DNA from: Lachnospiraceae bacterium
Lineage (GTDB): Bacteria > Bacillota_A > Clostridia > Lachnospirales > Lachnospiraceae
Reading direction: 5' to 3'
Assembly: GCA_016291475.1 (NCBI GenBank)
Contig: JAEEXJ010000002.1
Location: 4,012-68,011, forward strand
Length of the DNA stretch: 64,000 nucleotides
Under the pieces are notes generated by a model. The model had not been told where the DNA came from, made no database searches, and saw only the letters and a list, made by a program, of their open reading frames with translations. Positions 10,139-19,605 of this stretch are shown in pieces. Every line of letters begins with the position of its first letter. The first letter of the stretch is position 1. The position numbers and the translations under genes are program-made.

Positions 10139-10593
10139 ATAGTCGTAACCGTTATCTTCCGATAATCAAATCCTTTATCGTTGTCTCTTTCCACTTTTAT
10201 CTCTGTGATGTGCTCGGGAAGAAACTCTTCAATGTTGCAAGCCCATTCGATCAGGCAGGCACCGTCTCCGTAAAAATAATCCGTATATCCGATCTCTTCC
10301 ATCTCGGAAGGGTCTTCGATCCTGTAAGCATCGTAGTGGTATAAAGGAATCCTCCCGCCCTCGTAGATCTGCATGATGGTGAAAGTAGGGCTTGTTACGT
10401 TCTCGCATATTCCGAGCCCTTCCGCAAATCCCTTGGCAAAAACCGTCTTGCCCGCTCCCAGGTCGCCCTCGAGAGTATAGACATTTCCGGGCTTTGCCTC
10501 CCTGCCGAACCTGACACCGAGTTCATGCGTATCATCCGCAGAAAAGCTTTCTATTATCCTGCATGAAGGATTTTCAACAGTTTCTTTTAACAT
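10135..10593 (-). CDS. tsaE: tRNA threonylcarbamoyladenosine biosynthesis ATPase TsaE
   Basis: TsaE is the small P-loop ATPase of the TsaBDE complex. The 152-residue sequence has Walker A GDLGAGKT (about 43-50), followed by VTSPTF (switch region), YHYDAYRI and the LIEWACNIEEFLP block typical of the family. Its first codons overlap the stop of the YcxB-like gene by 7 bases, and its end overlaps tsaB by 4 bases. That makes a tightly coupled tsaE-tsaB unit. Confidence 0.96.
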   Translation of the reverse strand: MLKETVENPSCRIIESFSADDTHELGVRFGREAKPGNVYTLEGDLGAGKTVFAKGFAEGLGICENVTSPTFTIMQIYEGGRIPLYHYDAYRIEDPSEMEEIGYTDYFYGDGACLIEWACNIEEFLPEHITEIKVERDNDKGFDYRKITVTTI

Positions 10594-11063
10594 TTGATAT
10601 ATACCTTATCCGGAGCCATATTCCGGGAAATACACTGAATTACCAAAGGGATCTTGTCACCCAGCTGGTTTCTGGGAAAGATCGTCGCTCCGGTGCGGGA
10701 AGTAAATACCAGAATGCTTCTGGAAGTGGATACGGCCTTTACACAATCCTCCCACTTGATGGTCTCTTCATTCTCACCCTGTGATACGGTAAGTCCCTCA
10801 TCGTCCAGCCTGTAATGAAGCGGGTTCTTAAATGCGGGACTCAGAGCAGCCACCTGTGCACTTCTCATCCAGAGAGTTACGGGCAGATAAATCACTACTA
10901 CGGCACCAATAACTGCCAGCGGATAATTCGCACTGTATATCCCCCACACTATGGCAGCAAAACCGATTATCTCGGCCAGGATATTGATGAATTTCCCGTA
11001 GGTGTATTTCAGATTGTAATCATACAGATCGGCCTTTCCGATCTTGACATCGCATTCGATCAT
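10587..11063 (-). CDS. YcxB-like small membrane protein
   Basis: This 158-residue protein has two adjacent hydrophobic segments (about residues 27-45 and 48-66). They are followed by a C-terminal soluble domain carrying YRLDDEGLTVSQG, IKWEDCVKAVST and IFPRNQLGD. That pattern matches the YcxB-like C-terminal domain, a PH-like fold of unknown function found in many Firmicutes. It is the first gene of the long minus-strand operon. The start is ATG at 11063 with AAGGA about 7 bases upstream. The role is unknown and the family call is moderately sure. Confidence 0.75.
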   Translation of the reverse strand: MIECDVKIGKADLYDYNLKYTYGKFINILAEIIGFAAIVWGIYSANYPLAVIGAVVVIYLPVTLWMRSAQVAALSPAFKNPLHYRLDDEGLTVSQGENEETIKWEDCVKAVSTSRSILVFTSRTGATIFPRNQLGDKIPLVIQCISRNMAPDKVYIKC

Positions 11064-11077
11064 AATATTCCTTAAAA

Positions 11078-11110
11078 GCCCGAATACAGCAGTTTTTTAC
11101 CCCTTCGGGC
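11078..11110 (-). other. Leader hairpin before the YcxB-tsa operon
   Basis: A 7-bp perfect stem (GCCCGAA at 11078-11084 read on +, TTCGGGC at 11104-11110) with a 19-base loop lies just before the first gene of the operon. On the minus strand it is followed by TTTT and then the ribosome site. It resembles a weak attenuator, but the long loop makes this uncertain. Confidence 0.35.
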
Positions 11111-11160
11111 ATAGTGGCGCAATATACACAAAATATCATCTTATTTTACCGTAAAAGCAG

Positions 11161-11206
11161 TAAAAAAGCAATGAGCGGCGGTCTTTTGAACCGCCGCTCA
11201 TTGCTT
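11161..11206 (-). terminator. Strong intrinsic terminator after mmsB
   Basis: A stem of 15 bp or more (11168-11182 with 11190-11204, extended by A-T pairs) has a 7-base loop. On the minus strand a run of six T follows immediately. It ends the chvE-mmsA-mmsB transcript, 18 bases past the mmsB stop. Confidence 0.95.
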
Positions 11207-11223
11207 GATTATGGGAGGATTTA

Positions 11224-12414
11224 TTAATCTTTAGATATCATCTTTCCGCCACGCTTAGAGACGACATCGAAGATAACTGCTGCCAAAAGAACCAGACCTT
11301 TTACAACCTTCTGCCAGTTGGCATCAACGCTCATAAGTGACATACCGAGGTTGATGATACCCATGAGAACCGCACCGACGATAACTCCGGGAACGGTACC
11401 GATTCCGCCGTATGCTGAAGCGCCTCCGATGAAGCAGGAACCGATCGCATCCATCTCATAGTTCTGGCCGTATGTAGGCTGAGCTGAGGTAAGTCTTGCG
11501 ATGGTGATCATTCCGGCAAGTGCCGAAAGAAGTCCCATGTTGGTATATGCAAGGAAGTATACCTTGTTGGTGCTGATACCGGAAAGCTTGGTAGCCTTCT
11601 CGTTACCGCCTACCGCATAGAAGTAACGTCCGGTCTTGGTATTGGATGTGATGAAACCGTATACCAGGACAACGATCATAACCCAGATAAGAACGGTAGG
11701 AATACCTTTGTGCTGTGAAAGTCTGAATGTGAATGCAAGGATCACGAGTGAGATGATAGCGGTCTTAGCCCAGAAGAATCCGGCCTTTTCTACTTCGTAA
11801 TGCTTCTTGATCTTGCTGATCCTGCCCTTGAACTGAAGGAATACGAAAATCGCTGTTGCGATCGCTCCTGCCAAAAGACAGGTAATATTTAAAGAGTTGT
11901 TTCCGAAAACGTCAGGGATGTAGCAGTTAGCGCCACCGCCGAATACATTTACGAAAGTGGTGTAATCCTTGATGGAAATGGTAAGTCCGTCGAGAACTAC
12001 GTTGGAAAGTCCTCTGAAGATAAGCATACCTGCAAGGGTTACGATAAAGGGAGGGATTCGAACGTAAGCGATCCAGAAAGCCTGGAAAGCGCCGATCAGA
12101 ATACCGATTGCGAACATGGCAAGTACTGTGAAGAAAAAGGGTACGTTGTACTTTGTCATAAGAATTGCGCCGACGGCACCGGTAAAGCATACTACCGAAC
12201 CTACGGAAAGGTCGATGTTACCACCGGTCAGTATGCACAGGAGCATACCGGTTGCAAGAACGAATACATACGCATTCTGCGAAATGAGGTTCGATACGTT
12301 CATGGGAAGCAGGATTGCTCCGCCGGTACGTATTGCGAAAAATCCGAGCACAAGAATGAGTACAATGATCATTGTGTACTTCTTGACCAGATCAAGTATT
12401 TTTGTCTTATCCAT
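11224..12414 (-). CDS. mmsB: Monosaccharide ABC transporter permease (MmsB/GguB-type)
   Basis: This is the membrane subunit of a high-affinity sugar importer of the CUT2 class. The 396-residue protein shows about ten hydrophobic segments and the CUT2 hallmark GGNIDLSVGSVVCFTGAVGA near residues 64-83. It also has FIVTLAGMLIFRGL (about 121-134) and, near the C-terminus, the conserved GGASAYGGIGTVPGVIVGA loop that contacts the ATPase. It follows mmsA by 26 bases and is followed by a strong terminator. Family members import xylose, arabinose, galactose or glucose; the sugar here cannot be fixed from sequence. Confidence 0.93.
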   Translation of the reverse strand: MDKTKILDLVKKYTMIIVLILVLGFFAIRTGGAILLPMNVSNLISQNAYVFVLATGMLLCILTGGNIDLSVGSVVCFTGAVGAILMTKYNVPFFFTVLAMFAIGILIGAFQAFWIAYVRIPPFIVTLAGMLIFRGLSNVVLDGLTISIKDYTTFVNVFGGGANCYIPDVFGNNSLNITCLLAGAIATAIFVFLQFKGRISKIKKHYEVEKAGFFWAKTAIISLVILAFTFRLSQHKGIPTVLIWVMIVVLVYGFITSNTKTGRYFYAVGGNEKATKLSGISTNKVYFLAYTNMGLLSALAGMITIARLTSAQPTYGQNYEMDAIGSCFIGGASAYGGIGTVPGVIVGAVLMGIINLGMSLMSVDANWQKVVKGLVLLAAVIFDVVSKRGGKMISKD

Positions 12415-12440
12415 TTTCTTAATTCTCCTTCGTATCCTTC

Positions 12441-13970
12441 TTATGCCGTTTTAATGATATGAGACATTATGATCTCCTGGCTTGCTTCGCTTCCCTTGAG
12501 CTCAGCTACCATTTTGCCTTCATTCATGACATAGATCCTGTCACACATTCCGAGTATCTCGGGCATTTCCGACGATATCATGATTACCGACTTTCCGGCC
12601 GCAACCAGATCGTTCATGATGCAGTAGATCTCGTATTTAGCACCGACATCAATACCTCTTGTAGGCTCGTCCAGGATCAGGATATCGGGGTCTGTGTACA
12701 TCCATTTTGCAAGAAGTACCTTCTGCTGATTTCCACCCGACAGATTACCTACATTCTGTTCAACGGTAGGACATTTGATATTCAGCTTTGTTCTGTACTC
12801 GGAAGCAACGTTATATTCCTCATACTTATCGATAACACCTGCCTTATTGGAAACTCCGTCAAGATTTGCCAGAGTGGTGTTTATCTTAATGGGATTGGAA
12901 AGGATCAGTCCGTTTCCTTTTCTGTCTTCCGTTACATATGCAAGACCATGCTCGATGGCGCTCTTTACGGAATCAAGTTTTACCTCTTCGCCGTCGATGA
13001 TGATCGTACCGCTGATCTTGTCTCCGTAGCTCTTTCCGAAAAGACTCATTGCAAGTTCGGTACGTCCTGCGCCCATAAGTCCGGATATTCCGACGATCTC
13101 ACCCTTTCTTACATTGATGTTGACATTATCAACAACCTTTCTTTCGGAATAGAGAGGGTGATATACGGTCCAGTCGCGGACCTCCATCTTGATATCTCCG
13201 ATATTGGACTCCCTCTTGGGGAATCTGTCGGAAATCTCTCTTCCTACCATGCCTTTGATGATCCTTCCCTCAGAGAAGTCATCAACTTTTTTGTCAAGGC
13301 TTTCGATGGAGCAGCCGTCGCGGATAACCGTGATCTTGTCGGCTACGTAAGATACTTCATTGAGCTTATGTGAAATGATGATGGAAGTCATTCCGTTAGC
13401 TTTGAATTTGAGAAGCAGTTCAAGAAGTGCTTTGGAATCCTCTTCGTTAAGTGAGGATGTGGGCTCGTCCAGAATAAGAAGTTTGGCATTCTTGGCAAGC
13501 GCCTTGGCGATTTCGACAAGCTGCTGCTTACCGACGCCTATATCTTTGATAAGAGTCTGCGGAGATTCTTTGAGGCCTACCATTTCGAGGTATTTCTTCG
13601 CAAGCTCGTTAGTTTCATTCCAATTGATGACCTGTTTTCCGCCGCGCTCGTTTCCGAGGAACATATTCTCGGCGATGGTCATATAAGGTATAAGGGCAAG
13701 TTCCTGATGAATTATTACGATGCCCTTGTGTTCACTGTCTTTGATAGTGTGAAACTGGCAAATTTCGCCGTCATAAACTATATCGCCCTCATAACTTCCG
13801 TAAGGATATATTCCGCTGAGGACATTCATAAGTGTTGATTTTCCGGCACCATTCTCTCCGACAAGAGCGTGTATTTCTCCTCTGGCTACCTCAAGGCAAA
13901 CATTGTCGAGAGCCTTGACACCGGGGAAGGTTTTGGTTATTTGCCTCATTTCAAGTATATTGTCAGCCAA
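12441..13970 (-). CDS. mmsA: Monosaccharide ABC transporter ATPase with two ABC domains
   Basis: This protein supplies ATP hydrolysis for the sugar importer. It carries two fused ABC domains, as is normal for CUT2 importers. The first has Walker [11 protein letters not shown] (about residues 32-41) and Walker [12 protein letters not shown]. The second has a degenerate P-loop ([11 protein letters not shown]), as is usual in the family, plus signature NLSGGNQQK and [13 protein letters not shown]. The start chosen is TTG at 13970, giving 509 residues, because GGAGG lies 7 bases before it. An in-frame ATG at 13988 lies upstream of that ribosome site and lacks one of its own. chvE lies upstream behind a hairpin. 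Confidence 0.93.
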   Translation of the reverse strand: MADNILEMRQITKTFPGVKALDNVCLEVARGEIHALVGENGAGKSTLMNVLSGIYPYGSYEGDIVYDGEICQFHTIKDSEHKGIVIIHQELALIPYMTIAENMFLGNERGGKQVINWNETNELAKKYLEMVGLKESPQTLIKDIGVGKQQLVEIAKALAKNAKLLILDEPTSSLNEEDSKALLELLLKFKANGMTSIIISHKLNEVSYVADKITVIRDGCSIESLDKKVDDFSEGRIIKGMVGREISDRFPKRESNIGDIKMEVRDWTVYHPLYSERKVVDNVNINVRKGEIVGISGLMGAGRTELAMSLFGKSYGDKISGTIIIDGEEVKLDSVKSAIEHGLAYVTEDRKGNGLILSNPIKINTTLANLDGVSNKAGVIDKYEEYNVASEYRTKLNIKCPTVEQNVGNLSGGNQQKVLLAKWMYTDPDILILDEPTRGIDVGAKYEIYCIMNDLVAAGKSVIMISSEMPEILGMCDRIYVMNEGKMVAELKGSEASQEIIMSHIIKTA

Positions 13971-14019
13971 TTTTACTCCTCCTTGCATAGGTAATGCATT
14001 TTTTGCTTTACCCTGACAA

Positions 14020-14043
14020 CAGGCGGGGGATTAACCCCGCCTG
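14020..14043 (-). other. Intercistronic hairpin between chvE and mmsA
   Basis: A perfect 9-bp GC-rich stem (CAGGCGGGG at 14020-14028 with CCCCGCCTG at 14035-14043) has a 6-base loop. On the minus strand it is followed by TTGTCAGGG, not a T run. It is therefore more likely to stabilise the chvE message or attenuate read-through than to terminate fully. Binding proteins are usually needed in excess over transporter subunits, which fits. Confidence 0.7.
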
Positions 14044-14065
14044 AGTCTGTATTGGGCAATTCTTA

Positions 14066-15232
14066 TTACTTAAGCTGATCAGCTGTATAGTAACCTGACT
14101 CGATAAGAAGCTCTTCGTAGTTGTTGATATCAGCAAATACGGGCTCGCAGAGATATGAAGGGATGATTCCGGTTCCGTTGTCGTAAGTTTCCTTATCGTT
14201 TACGGGAGCCTCACTTCCGTTCATGATAGCGTCAACCATTTCTACAGTCTTAGCTGCAAGAGTACGGGTATCCTTGAAGATGGACATTGCCTGCTTGCCA
14301 TCGATCATGTTCTTAACGTTAGCGATATCGCAGTCCTGACCGGTGATGATGGGCCAGTTGTCGTGATTTGCTACATAGTTAGCTTCAAGAGAGTTGGTAA
14401 CACCCATAGCGGTTGAGTCGTTGGATGCAAGAACAGCGTCAAGCTGGGTTCCGTCAGCATAGTTAGCGGAAATGATAGCATCGAATCTGTTCTGAGCATT
14501 CTCGGTTGACCATCCCTGAGTAGCTACGGTTGCGAAATCGGTCTGTCCGGACTTAACAACGAGCTGGCCGTTGTCGATGTAGGGCTGAAGAACGTCCATA
14601 GCGCCGCCGAAGAAGAATCTTGCGTTGTTGTCTCCGGGGTCACCGGTGATGAGCTCGATGTTGAAGGGGCCGTCGCCGTTAGCGAGGTTGAGCTGCTGCT
14701 CAATGTACTGTCCCTGCTTGGTTCCAACCATGTAGTTATCGAAAGTAGCATAGTAGGTAACTGCATCGGAGTTCATGATAAGACGGTCATAAGCGATAAC
14801 GGGGATGTTGTTCTCCTTAGCCTGCTCGAGAACGGTTCCGAGTGAATCGCCTTCGATAGCTGCAATAACGAGAACCTGGCATCCAGAGCTGATCATGTTC
14901 TCAATCTGAGAAACCTGAGTAGCAATGTCGTTGGAAGCATACTGAAGGTCAACTTCGTATCCTGCCTCTTCAAGAAGTCTCTTCATGTTGTCGCCATCCT
15001 GGTTCCATCTCTGAAGATCCTTGGTAGGCATTGCAACACCGATTCTTCCGGTACCCTCAGCAACGGGTGAAGCGGGAGTATCAACGTCAGTATTACCTGC
15101 GTCAACAGTAGTGGTGTCATTGCTTGCAGCGGGTGAAGCGGGAGTGTTTCCGCCTGCGGTATTTCCGCATCCTGCGAGAACTGATGTAAGCATCGAAGCT
15201 GCAAGTAACAAACTAAATACTTTTTTCTTCAT
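14066..15232 (-). CDS. chvE: ChvE-type sugar-binding lipoprotein
   Basis: This is the extracellular sugar receptor of the mmsAB importer. The preferred start (ATG 15232, with AAGGAG 8 bases upstream) gives 388 residues, beginning with a lipoprotein signal that ends in the lipobox LAGC. A disordered linker rich in P, A, S and T follows (about 28-62). The body matches ChvE: GVAMPTKDLQRW, VLVIAAIEGDSL, VIAYDRLI, YYATFDNYMVG, and ELITGDPGDNNARFFF. It is separated from mmsA by a hairpin. A two-component system next door, itself with a sugar sensor, probably controls it. The sugar may be glucose, galactose, xylose or arabinose. Confidence 0.93.
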   Translation of the reverse strand: MKKKVFSLLLAASMLTSVLAGCGNTAGGNTPASPAASNDTTTVDAGNTDVDTPASPVAEGTGRIGVAMPTKDLQRWNQDGDNMKRLLEEAGYEVDLQYASNDIATQVSQIENMISSGCQVLVIAAIEGDSLGTVLEQAKENNIPVIAYDRLIMNSDAVTYYATFDNYMVGTKQGQYIEQQLNLANGDGPFNIELITGDPGDNNARFFFGGAMDVLQPYIDNGQLVVKSGQTDFATVATQGWSTENAQNRFDAIISANYADGTQLDAVLASNDSTAMGVTNSLEANYVANHDNWPIITGQDCDIANVKNMIDGKQAMSIFKDTRTLAAKTVEMVDAIMNGSEAPVNDKETYDNGTGIIPSYLCEPVFADINNYEELLIESGYYTADQLK

Positions 15233-15423
15233 TTTTTCTTTCTCCTTCATAGGAATATTTATTTGTTACATGTATATTATTATCACTTTCCGGATGGAAT
15301 AAATTTTTAGTCATCTTGATATTTTTTTCTTTGTGAAACTGTTTTCTGAACCGATACGGGCAATTTTTTGCAGTTAATCCGGTCAAAAAACGCAAGATAT
15401 TACCCTGCATTATGTCGACTGCA

Positions 15424-15453
15424 TTAAAAAAAGCCCGAAAATTCGGGCTTTTT
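15424..15453. terminator. Intrinsic terminator between the sensor operon and chvE
   Basis: The stem AAAGCCCGA/TCGGGCTTT has a short AT loop, with A and T tracts on the two sides (15424-15453). On the minus strand it yields a T run after the stem, 36 bases past the stop of the xylose-type binding lipoprotein. It separates the three-component sensor operon from chvE-mmsA-mmsB. Confidence 0.88.
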
Positions 15454-15488
15454 CCTAATCTGCAAATAATTATCCTGTTATAAATTTA

Positions 15489-16535
15489 TCAAGGCATCTG
15501 TTCCGGATCATATAAATAGACATCTTCCTTAAGATGGAATCCGCTGGCGATTATTACCTCATCCATATTATCGGCGGTAACCGCAATGGGTTCGAGGCCT
15601 ATGTACGGAATGGTGTATGTTCCGTCATCTATGGTAGTGATGTCATTACCGGTCAGGTCCTCTCCCTTGGCAAGTGCTATTGCGCACTCTGCGGCACGCT
15701 TCGCAAGTTTTTCCACAGGTTTATATACGGTCATCGTCTGAGTGCCTTCAATTATTCTCTGGCACGCCTCAAGATCCGCATCCTGTCCGACCACCATCAC
15801 ATCTCCCGCAAGTCTCATTACCGAAAGAGCCTGTATAACCTGACCCGCAAGATTATCATTACCGCACATTATGGCATCGGCCTCACGAACAAGATCTCCG
15901 TGAGAATATACGTAATCTGCGGCAAGCTCCGCTCTCCATCCGTCGCAATGCATGGTATCGAGAATATCGATCCTGTATTTATCGCATACATCGGTAAAGC
16001 CGTTTTCCACAAGGGGTACATTATTGTCCGTCGGAGATCCTCCGAGCATCAGCACCTTGCCGTCTGCGATACCGTTACTCAAAAGAGCTTCGGCCATGAG
16101 CTTTCCTACCTTATAGTTATCGAAAGAAATATACAGATCCGCATTTGAATTGGTTACGAGTCTGTCATATGCGATTATCTTGATTCCGGCATTCTTGGCC
16201 TTTTCAACCGTCTCTCTGAGGGATTCGGAATCGATGCAGATTATGACGATAACATCCACACCCTTGGCTATCAGGTATTCTATCTGTTCCTTCTGCTTTT
16301 CAACATCACCGTTGGCATTCTGGACATTTACCGTAGCTCCCAGTTCCTTGGCCGTCGATACAAATACATCCCTGTCTCTCTGCCATCTTTCTATTACGAA
16401 AGAATCGAAGCTCATTCCGATCTCAATGGTATCGTTACCCTCTCCGGAATCCGCCTCCTGAGTTCCCGCAGGAGCATCGCATCCCGTCAAAAGAAGGAGA
16501 AACGCAGCGATAAGCGCGGTTATTTTCCTTTTCAC
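15489..16535 (-). CDS. Xylose-type (XylF-like) sugar-binding lipoprotein
   Basis: This is a second periplasmic-binding-protein-family sugar receptor, 348 residues long. A short signal ends in the lipobox LLTGC, so it is anchored outside the membrane. The body closely follows XylF: IGMSFDSFVIERWQRD, VIVIICIDSESL, IIAYDRLVTNS, YISFDNYKVG, GGSPTDNNV and VVGQDADLEACQ. The start is GTG at 16535, immediately after the TAA stop of the response regulator, with GAGGGG 6 bases upstream. It has no permease of its own nearby, so it may share mmsAB or act in sensing with the kinase. Confidence 0.9.
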   Translation of the reverse strand: MKRKITALIAAFLLLLTGCDAPAGTQEADSGEGNDTIEIGMSFDSFVIERWQRDRDVFVSTAKELGATVNVQNANGDVEKQKEQIEYLIAKGVDVIVIICIDSESLRETVEKAKNAGIKIIAYDRLVTNSNADLYISFDNYKVGKLMAEALLSNGIADGKVLMLGGSPTDNNVPLVENGFTDVCDKYRIDILDTMHCDGWRAELAADYVYSHGDLVREADAIMCGNDNLAGQVIQALSVMRLAGDVMVVGQDADLEACQRIIEGTQTMTVYKPVEKLAKRAAECAIALAKGEDLTGNDITTIDDGTYTIPYIGLEPIAVTADNMDEVIIASGFHLKEDVYLYDPEQMP

Positions 16536-18119
16536 TTACTTCCCCTCTCTGTACTCGGTGGGAGTTACGCCCACATTCTTTTTAAATGTCTTGCTGAAAT
16601 AGTTGGGATCCGAATATCCTACCTTTGCACAGATCTCCTTCATGGACAACTGTGTTGTTGCCAGAAGCTCTTTGGCTTTATCCATTCTAAGGCCCGTAAG
16701 ATAGTCTATGAAATTCTCTCCCGTTCCTTCCTTAAAGATCCTGCTCAGATAATACGAGCTGATATTTACTTCCCTTGATACATCCTCAAGAGTGATGTTG
16801 TCCGTATAGTTGTTCTCGATATATTTCTTAGCCGCTTCGATTGCATCGTTGGAACTTTCTTCACGCTTGGTTGATATATTCCTGCACGAGAATATAAGTC
16901 TGTCGGAGAGCCAGTTCCAGAGACTGTCCGTATCATCAATCGCCATAAGCGTGGGCAGATAATCTCTTCGATTGGATATGTTATATACCATACCGCCGCT
17001 GCTGTATGAGATATGTTCCGCACGGAGTGCAAACTCAAGTATCTTGAGTCTGATATCCATTAAGTCACCGCCGCGGATATATTCAAAATATTCCTTGGCC
17101 GCATTAAGGGCAGCTTCGGTTCTTCCCTTCTCAACCTCAGCAAATATCTTTCTCTCGATATCAACGGGATAGTTCTCCGAATATTCGCATCCGATGGGAA
17201 GATCGTCCGCATGTGCCACGGTATTGGTGGTGAGGAGAAGAGCGTTCACCGCATCTCTGTAAGAACTTTCCATGTCCCTTATCTTCTCTACTCTTCCCAC
17301 ACCGATCCTGAATGCGATATCGGTACGTTCTCTTAATTTGTGAGCAAGCTCCCTGGCCCTACCGATGACCTCGACTCTTTCGTTGTAATCCATCGTATTA
17401 TTTTCGAAAGGAATCAGAACCGCGATCTTATTGCCCATTACGGAACCGACGATGCCGCCGAAATAATCTTTGATATAACTTCTTATATTCTGATAATGCT
17501 GCTGAAGTTTGACACCGCTTCCTACTGCGTTTGTCATATGGTTGCCCTCTGCGGCATCACCGGATACGATGACCATCATATAACCGTAGTCTGCGGTTAT
17601 CTCAAGCATGGATCTGTAATTCTCGATGTCTTCGTCGAAATACTCATGAAACAGGATATTATAGATAAGACCGTTTTCAAGAATAGGCACAACGGTCTCC
17701 AACTTCTCTCTGATAAACAGATCGTTGGATCGTCTCTTCTTCTCCTGATCCACCAGCGCCATGGCATTTTTCAAAGCCGTGATCATACGGTTTCTGTCCA
17801 TGGGTTTGGTCATGTATTCTATCGCGCCCAGCTTGATGGCTTCCTGAGCGTAATCGAATTTATCGTATGCGGACATAACAATGAAAATGGTATTTTCATT
17901 GCTCTTTCTGATCTCACGCATCGCATCGAGTCCGTTTATGCCCGGCATCTGAATATCCATTACCGCAATATCCGGATGAAAAGTCTCGGCAAGTTCTATG
18001 ACCTTTCTTCCGGTTTTGGCATGATCTATTATGCAGCTGTCTCCGAATTCTTTTTCAATGATAAAGGAAAGTGAATCAATTACTATTCCTTCATCATCCG
18101 CAAGTAATATTTTATACAT
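16536..18119 (-). CDS. YesN-type response regulator with AraC DNA-binding domain
   Basis: This transcription factor is phosphorylated by the kinase encoded just upstream. The 527-residue protein starts with a receiver domain (LLADDEG, phosphoacceptor in VMDIQMPG near residue 55, MSAYDKFDYAQEAI, TKPMD). A middle region follows (about 150-410), and the protein ends with two helix-turn-helix motifs of the AraC family (ITLEDVSREVNISSYYLSRIFKE and the GYSDPNYFSKTFKK block). The start overlaps the kinase stop by 8 bases. The likely targets are the following binding-protein gene and chvE-mmsA-mmsB; this is inferred from position. Confidence 0.95.
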   Translation of the reverse strand: MYKILLADDEGIVIDSLSFIIEKEFGDSCIIDHAKTGRKVIELAETFHPDIAVMDIQMPGINGLDAMREIRKSNENTIFIVMSAYDKFDYAQEAIKLGAIEYMTKPMDRNRMITALKNAMALVDQEKKRRSNDLFIREKLETVVPILENGLIYNILFHEYFDEDIENYRSMLEITADYGYMMVIVSGDAAEGNHMTNAVGSGVKLQQHYQNIRSYIKDYFGGIVGSVMGNKIAVLIPFENNTMDYNERVEVIGRARELAHKLRERTDIAFRIGVGRVEKIRDMESSYRDAVNALLLTTNTVAHADDLPIGCEYSENYPVDIERKIFAEVEKGRTEAALNAAKEYFEYIRGGDLMDIRLKILEFALRAEHISYSSGGMVYNISNRRDYLPTLMAIDDTDSLWNWLSDRLIFSCRNISTKREESSNDAIEAAKKYIENNYTDNITLEDVSREVNISSYYLSRIFKEGTGENFIDYLTGLRMDKAKELLATTQLSMKEICAKVGYSDPNYFSKTFKKNVGVTPTEYREGK

Positions 18120-19605
18120 CTGCGGTCCCCCTGCTGTCCGTACTCAGGTACATGATAAATTTGGTTCCTTTCCCCTCGCCCTCGCTCTCAATGTGAAACA
18201 CATCTTCTTCCCCGACAAAGAGCTTGAGTCTTGCGATAACATTGTCCATACCGATACCGTTGGATTCCTTCTTCGCGATACCGGGTATGGGAGTCCCGTT
18301 TAACAAACCATCTATCATCTCGGGACTCATTCCGATCCCGTTATCCTCTATGCTAATGCAGGCTTTATCATCCTGCCTGTAAACCTTCATCCTGATACGG
18401 CCTTCACCCATCATATCCCTGATGCCGTGATTGACACAGTTTTCCACAATGGGCTGAAGGATCATGCTGGGCATCTTAACATTCATCAGGGACTCATCGA
18501 TCTCTTTTTCGTACAGGATATCACCCGAAAATCTTACATTCAGGATATAGATATAATTGTCGACCAGTTCGATCTCTTCCCCGACGGTAACCGTCTTGGA
18601 GCCCTTCTTGACGTTATATCTGAAAAATTCCGCCATGACCTGCACGTACTCGTATGTCCTGTCCGCACCCTCCATCATGGCAAGCTGTGCTCCGGCATTC
18701 AGCGTATTGAACAAGAAATGAGGATTGATCTGTGCCTGCAGATATTTCAGCTGGGCATCCTTAAGATGGGCTTCCATCATCAGCTCTTTTTCCTTGAGCA
18801 TTCTTTCGGTCTCGGCATTTTCTCTTACCTGCCTGATGTAGTCCCTGATACTGATGACCATCTGATTAAAGGCCTTGGTAACGACACCGACTTCATCCCT
18901 GGATATTTCCTCAAGGGGTTCGAAATCAAAATTTCCCTTACCTACTTCATCAGCTCTTCCCGCAAGCTTCTTAAGAGGGCTTATCAGATTGGCGGTGAGC
19001 CTTAAGATCAGAAGTGCATTAACTATGATGACAGCGATCAGTATAAGGTTTCCCCCCTGTTCAAAAGATTTGAAGGCGGATACCATCTCACGGTAGTTCT
19101 CGGAATTTTCCTTGAACTGCTCATTGTTAAGGCTGTAGATGTATGTGCTTATATAACCGTAGAGTTTGGTGGCTTCCTCATAATGGCTTCTGTATTTTTC
19201 CACATTACGTCCGCGCTTTGCTTCGATGGTCAGCGCAACCTCATCCAGATATTCCTCAGACATGTTTCTGATGGAATATTCCATTCTGTCCAGCAGTCTT
19301 CCCGTCACCGCATCGGATAACTCATCCGCCTGTTCGGAATAAATCTGTGTGGATCTGTAATAGTTTTCCAGCGAATCGCTTGTCTTGGCATTCAGATATT
19401 CCGTCATGGAATCCTGAACCTGATTAAGGGACACCGATAATTCGTTGAGCTGCAGGTTTGCCTGATATACCGTATCGATCCTTCGGGACATTATATTTAT
19501 GCCCGCAAGAAGCACGATGTTGATAAAGAAAACGAAGAGGTTCGCCATCAGCGATATCGTAGTAAGTTTTATCTGGAGGGACATGTTGCGGAATCTAGTT
19601 CTCAT
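18112..19605 (-). CDS. LytS/YesM-type sensor histidine kinase
   Basis: This membrane kinase relays sugar sensing to the YesN-type regulator. After a TM near residues 12-36 comes an extracytoplasmic helical region (about 40-185), a second TM (about 187-208), a HAMP domain (SPLKKLAGRADEVGKGNF), the His_kinase domain with QINPHFLFNTLNAGAQ (phospho-acceptor His in PHFLFN), and a HATPase domain (VENCVNHGI, DNGIGM, NGIGMDNV). ATG at 19605 is preferred, because the GGAGG ribosome site sits 9 bases upstream; a longer frame from 19635 would put that site inside the gene. It overlaps the sensor gene by 11 bases. The extracellular part probably contacts the sugar-binding partner encoded before it. Confidence 0.94.
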   Translation of the reverse strand: MRTRFRNMSLQIKLTTISLMANLFVFFINIVLLAGINIMSRRIDTVYQANLQLNELSVSLNQVQDSMTEYLNAKTSDSLENYYRSTQIYSEQADELSDAVTGRLLDRMEYSIRNMSEEYLDEVALTIEAKRGRNVEKYRSHYEEATKLYGYISTYIYSLNNEQFKENSENYREMVSAFKSFEQGGNLILIAVIIVNALLILRLTANLISPLKKLAGRADEVGKGNFDFEPLEEISRDEVGVVTKAFNQMVISIRDYIRQVRENAETERMLKEKELMMEAHLKDAQLKYLQAQINPHFLFNTLNAGAQLAMMEGADRTYEYVQVMAEFFRYNVKKGSKTVTVGEEIELVDNYIYILNVRFSGDILYEKEIDESLMNVKMPSMILQPIVENCVNHGIRDMMGEGRIRMKVYRQDDKACISIEDNGIGMSPEMIDGLLNGTPIPGIAKKESNGIGMDNVIARLKLFVGEEDVFHIESEGEGKGTKFIMYLSTDSRGTADV

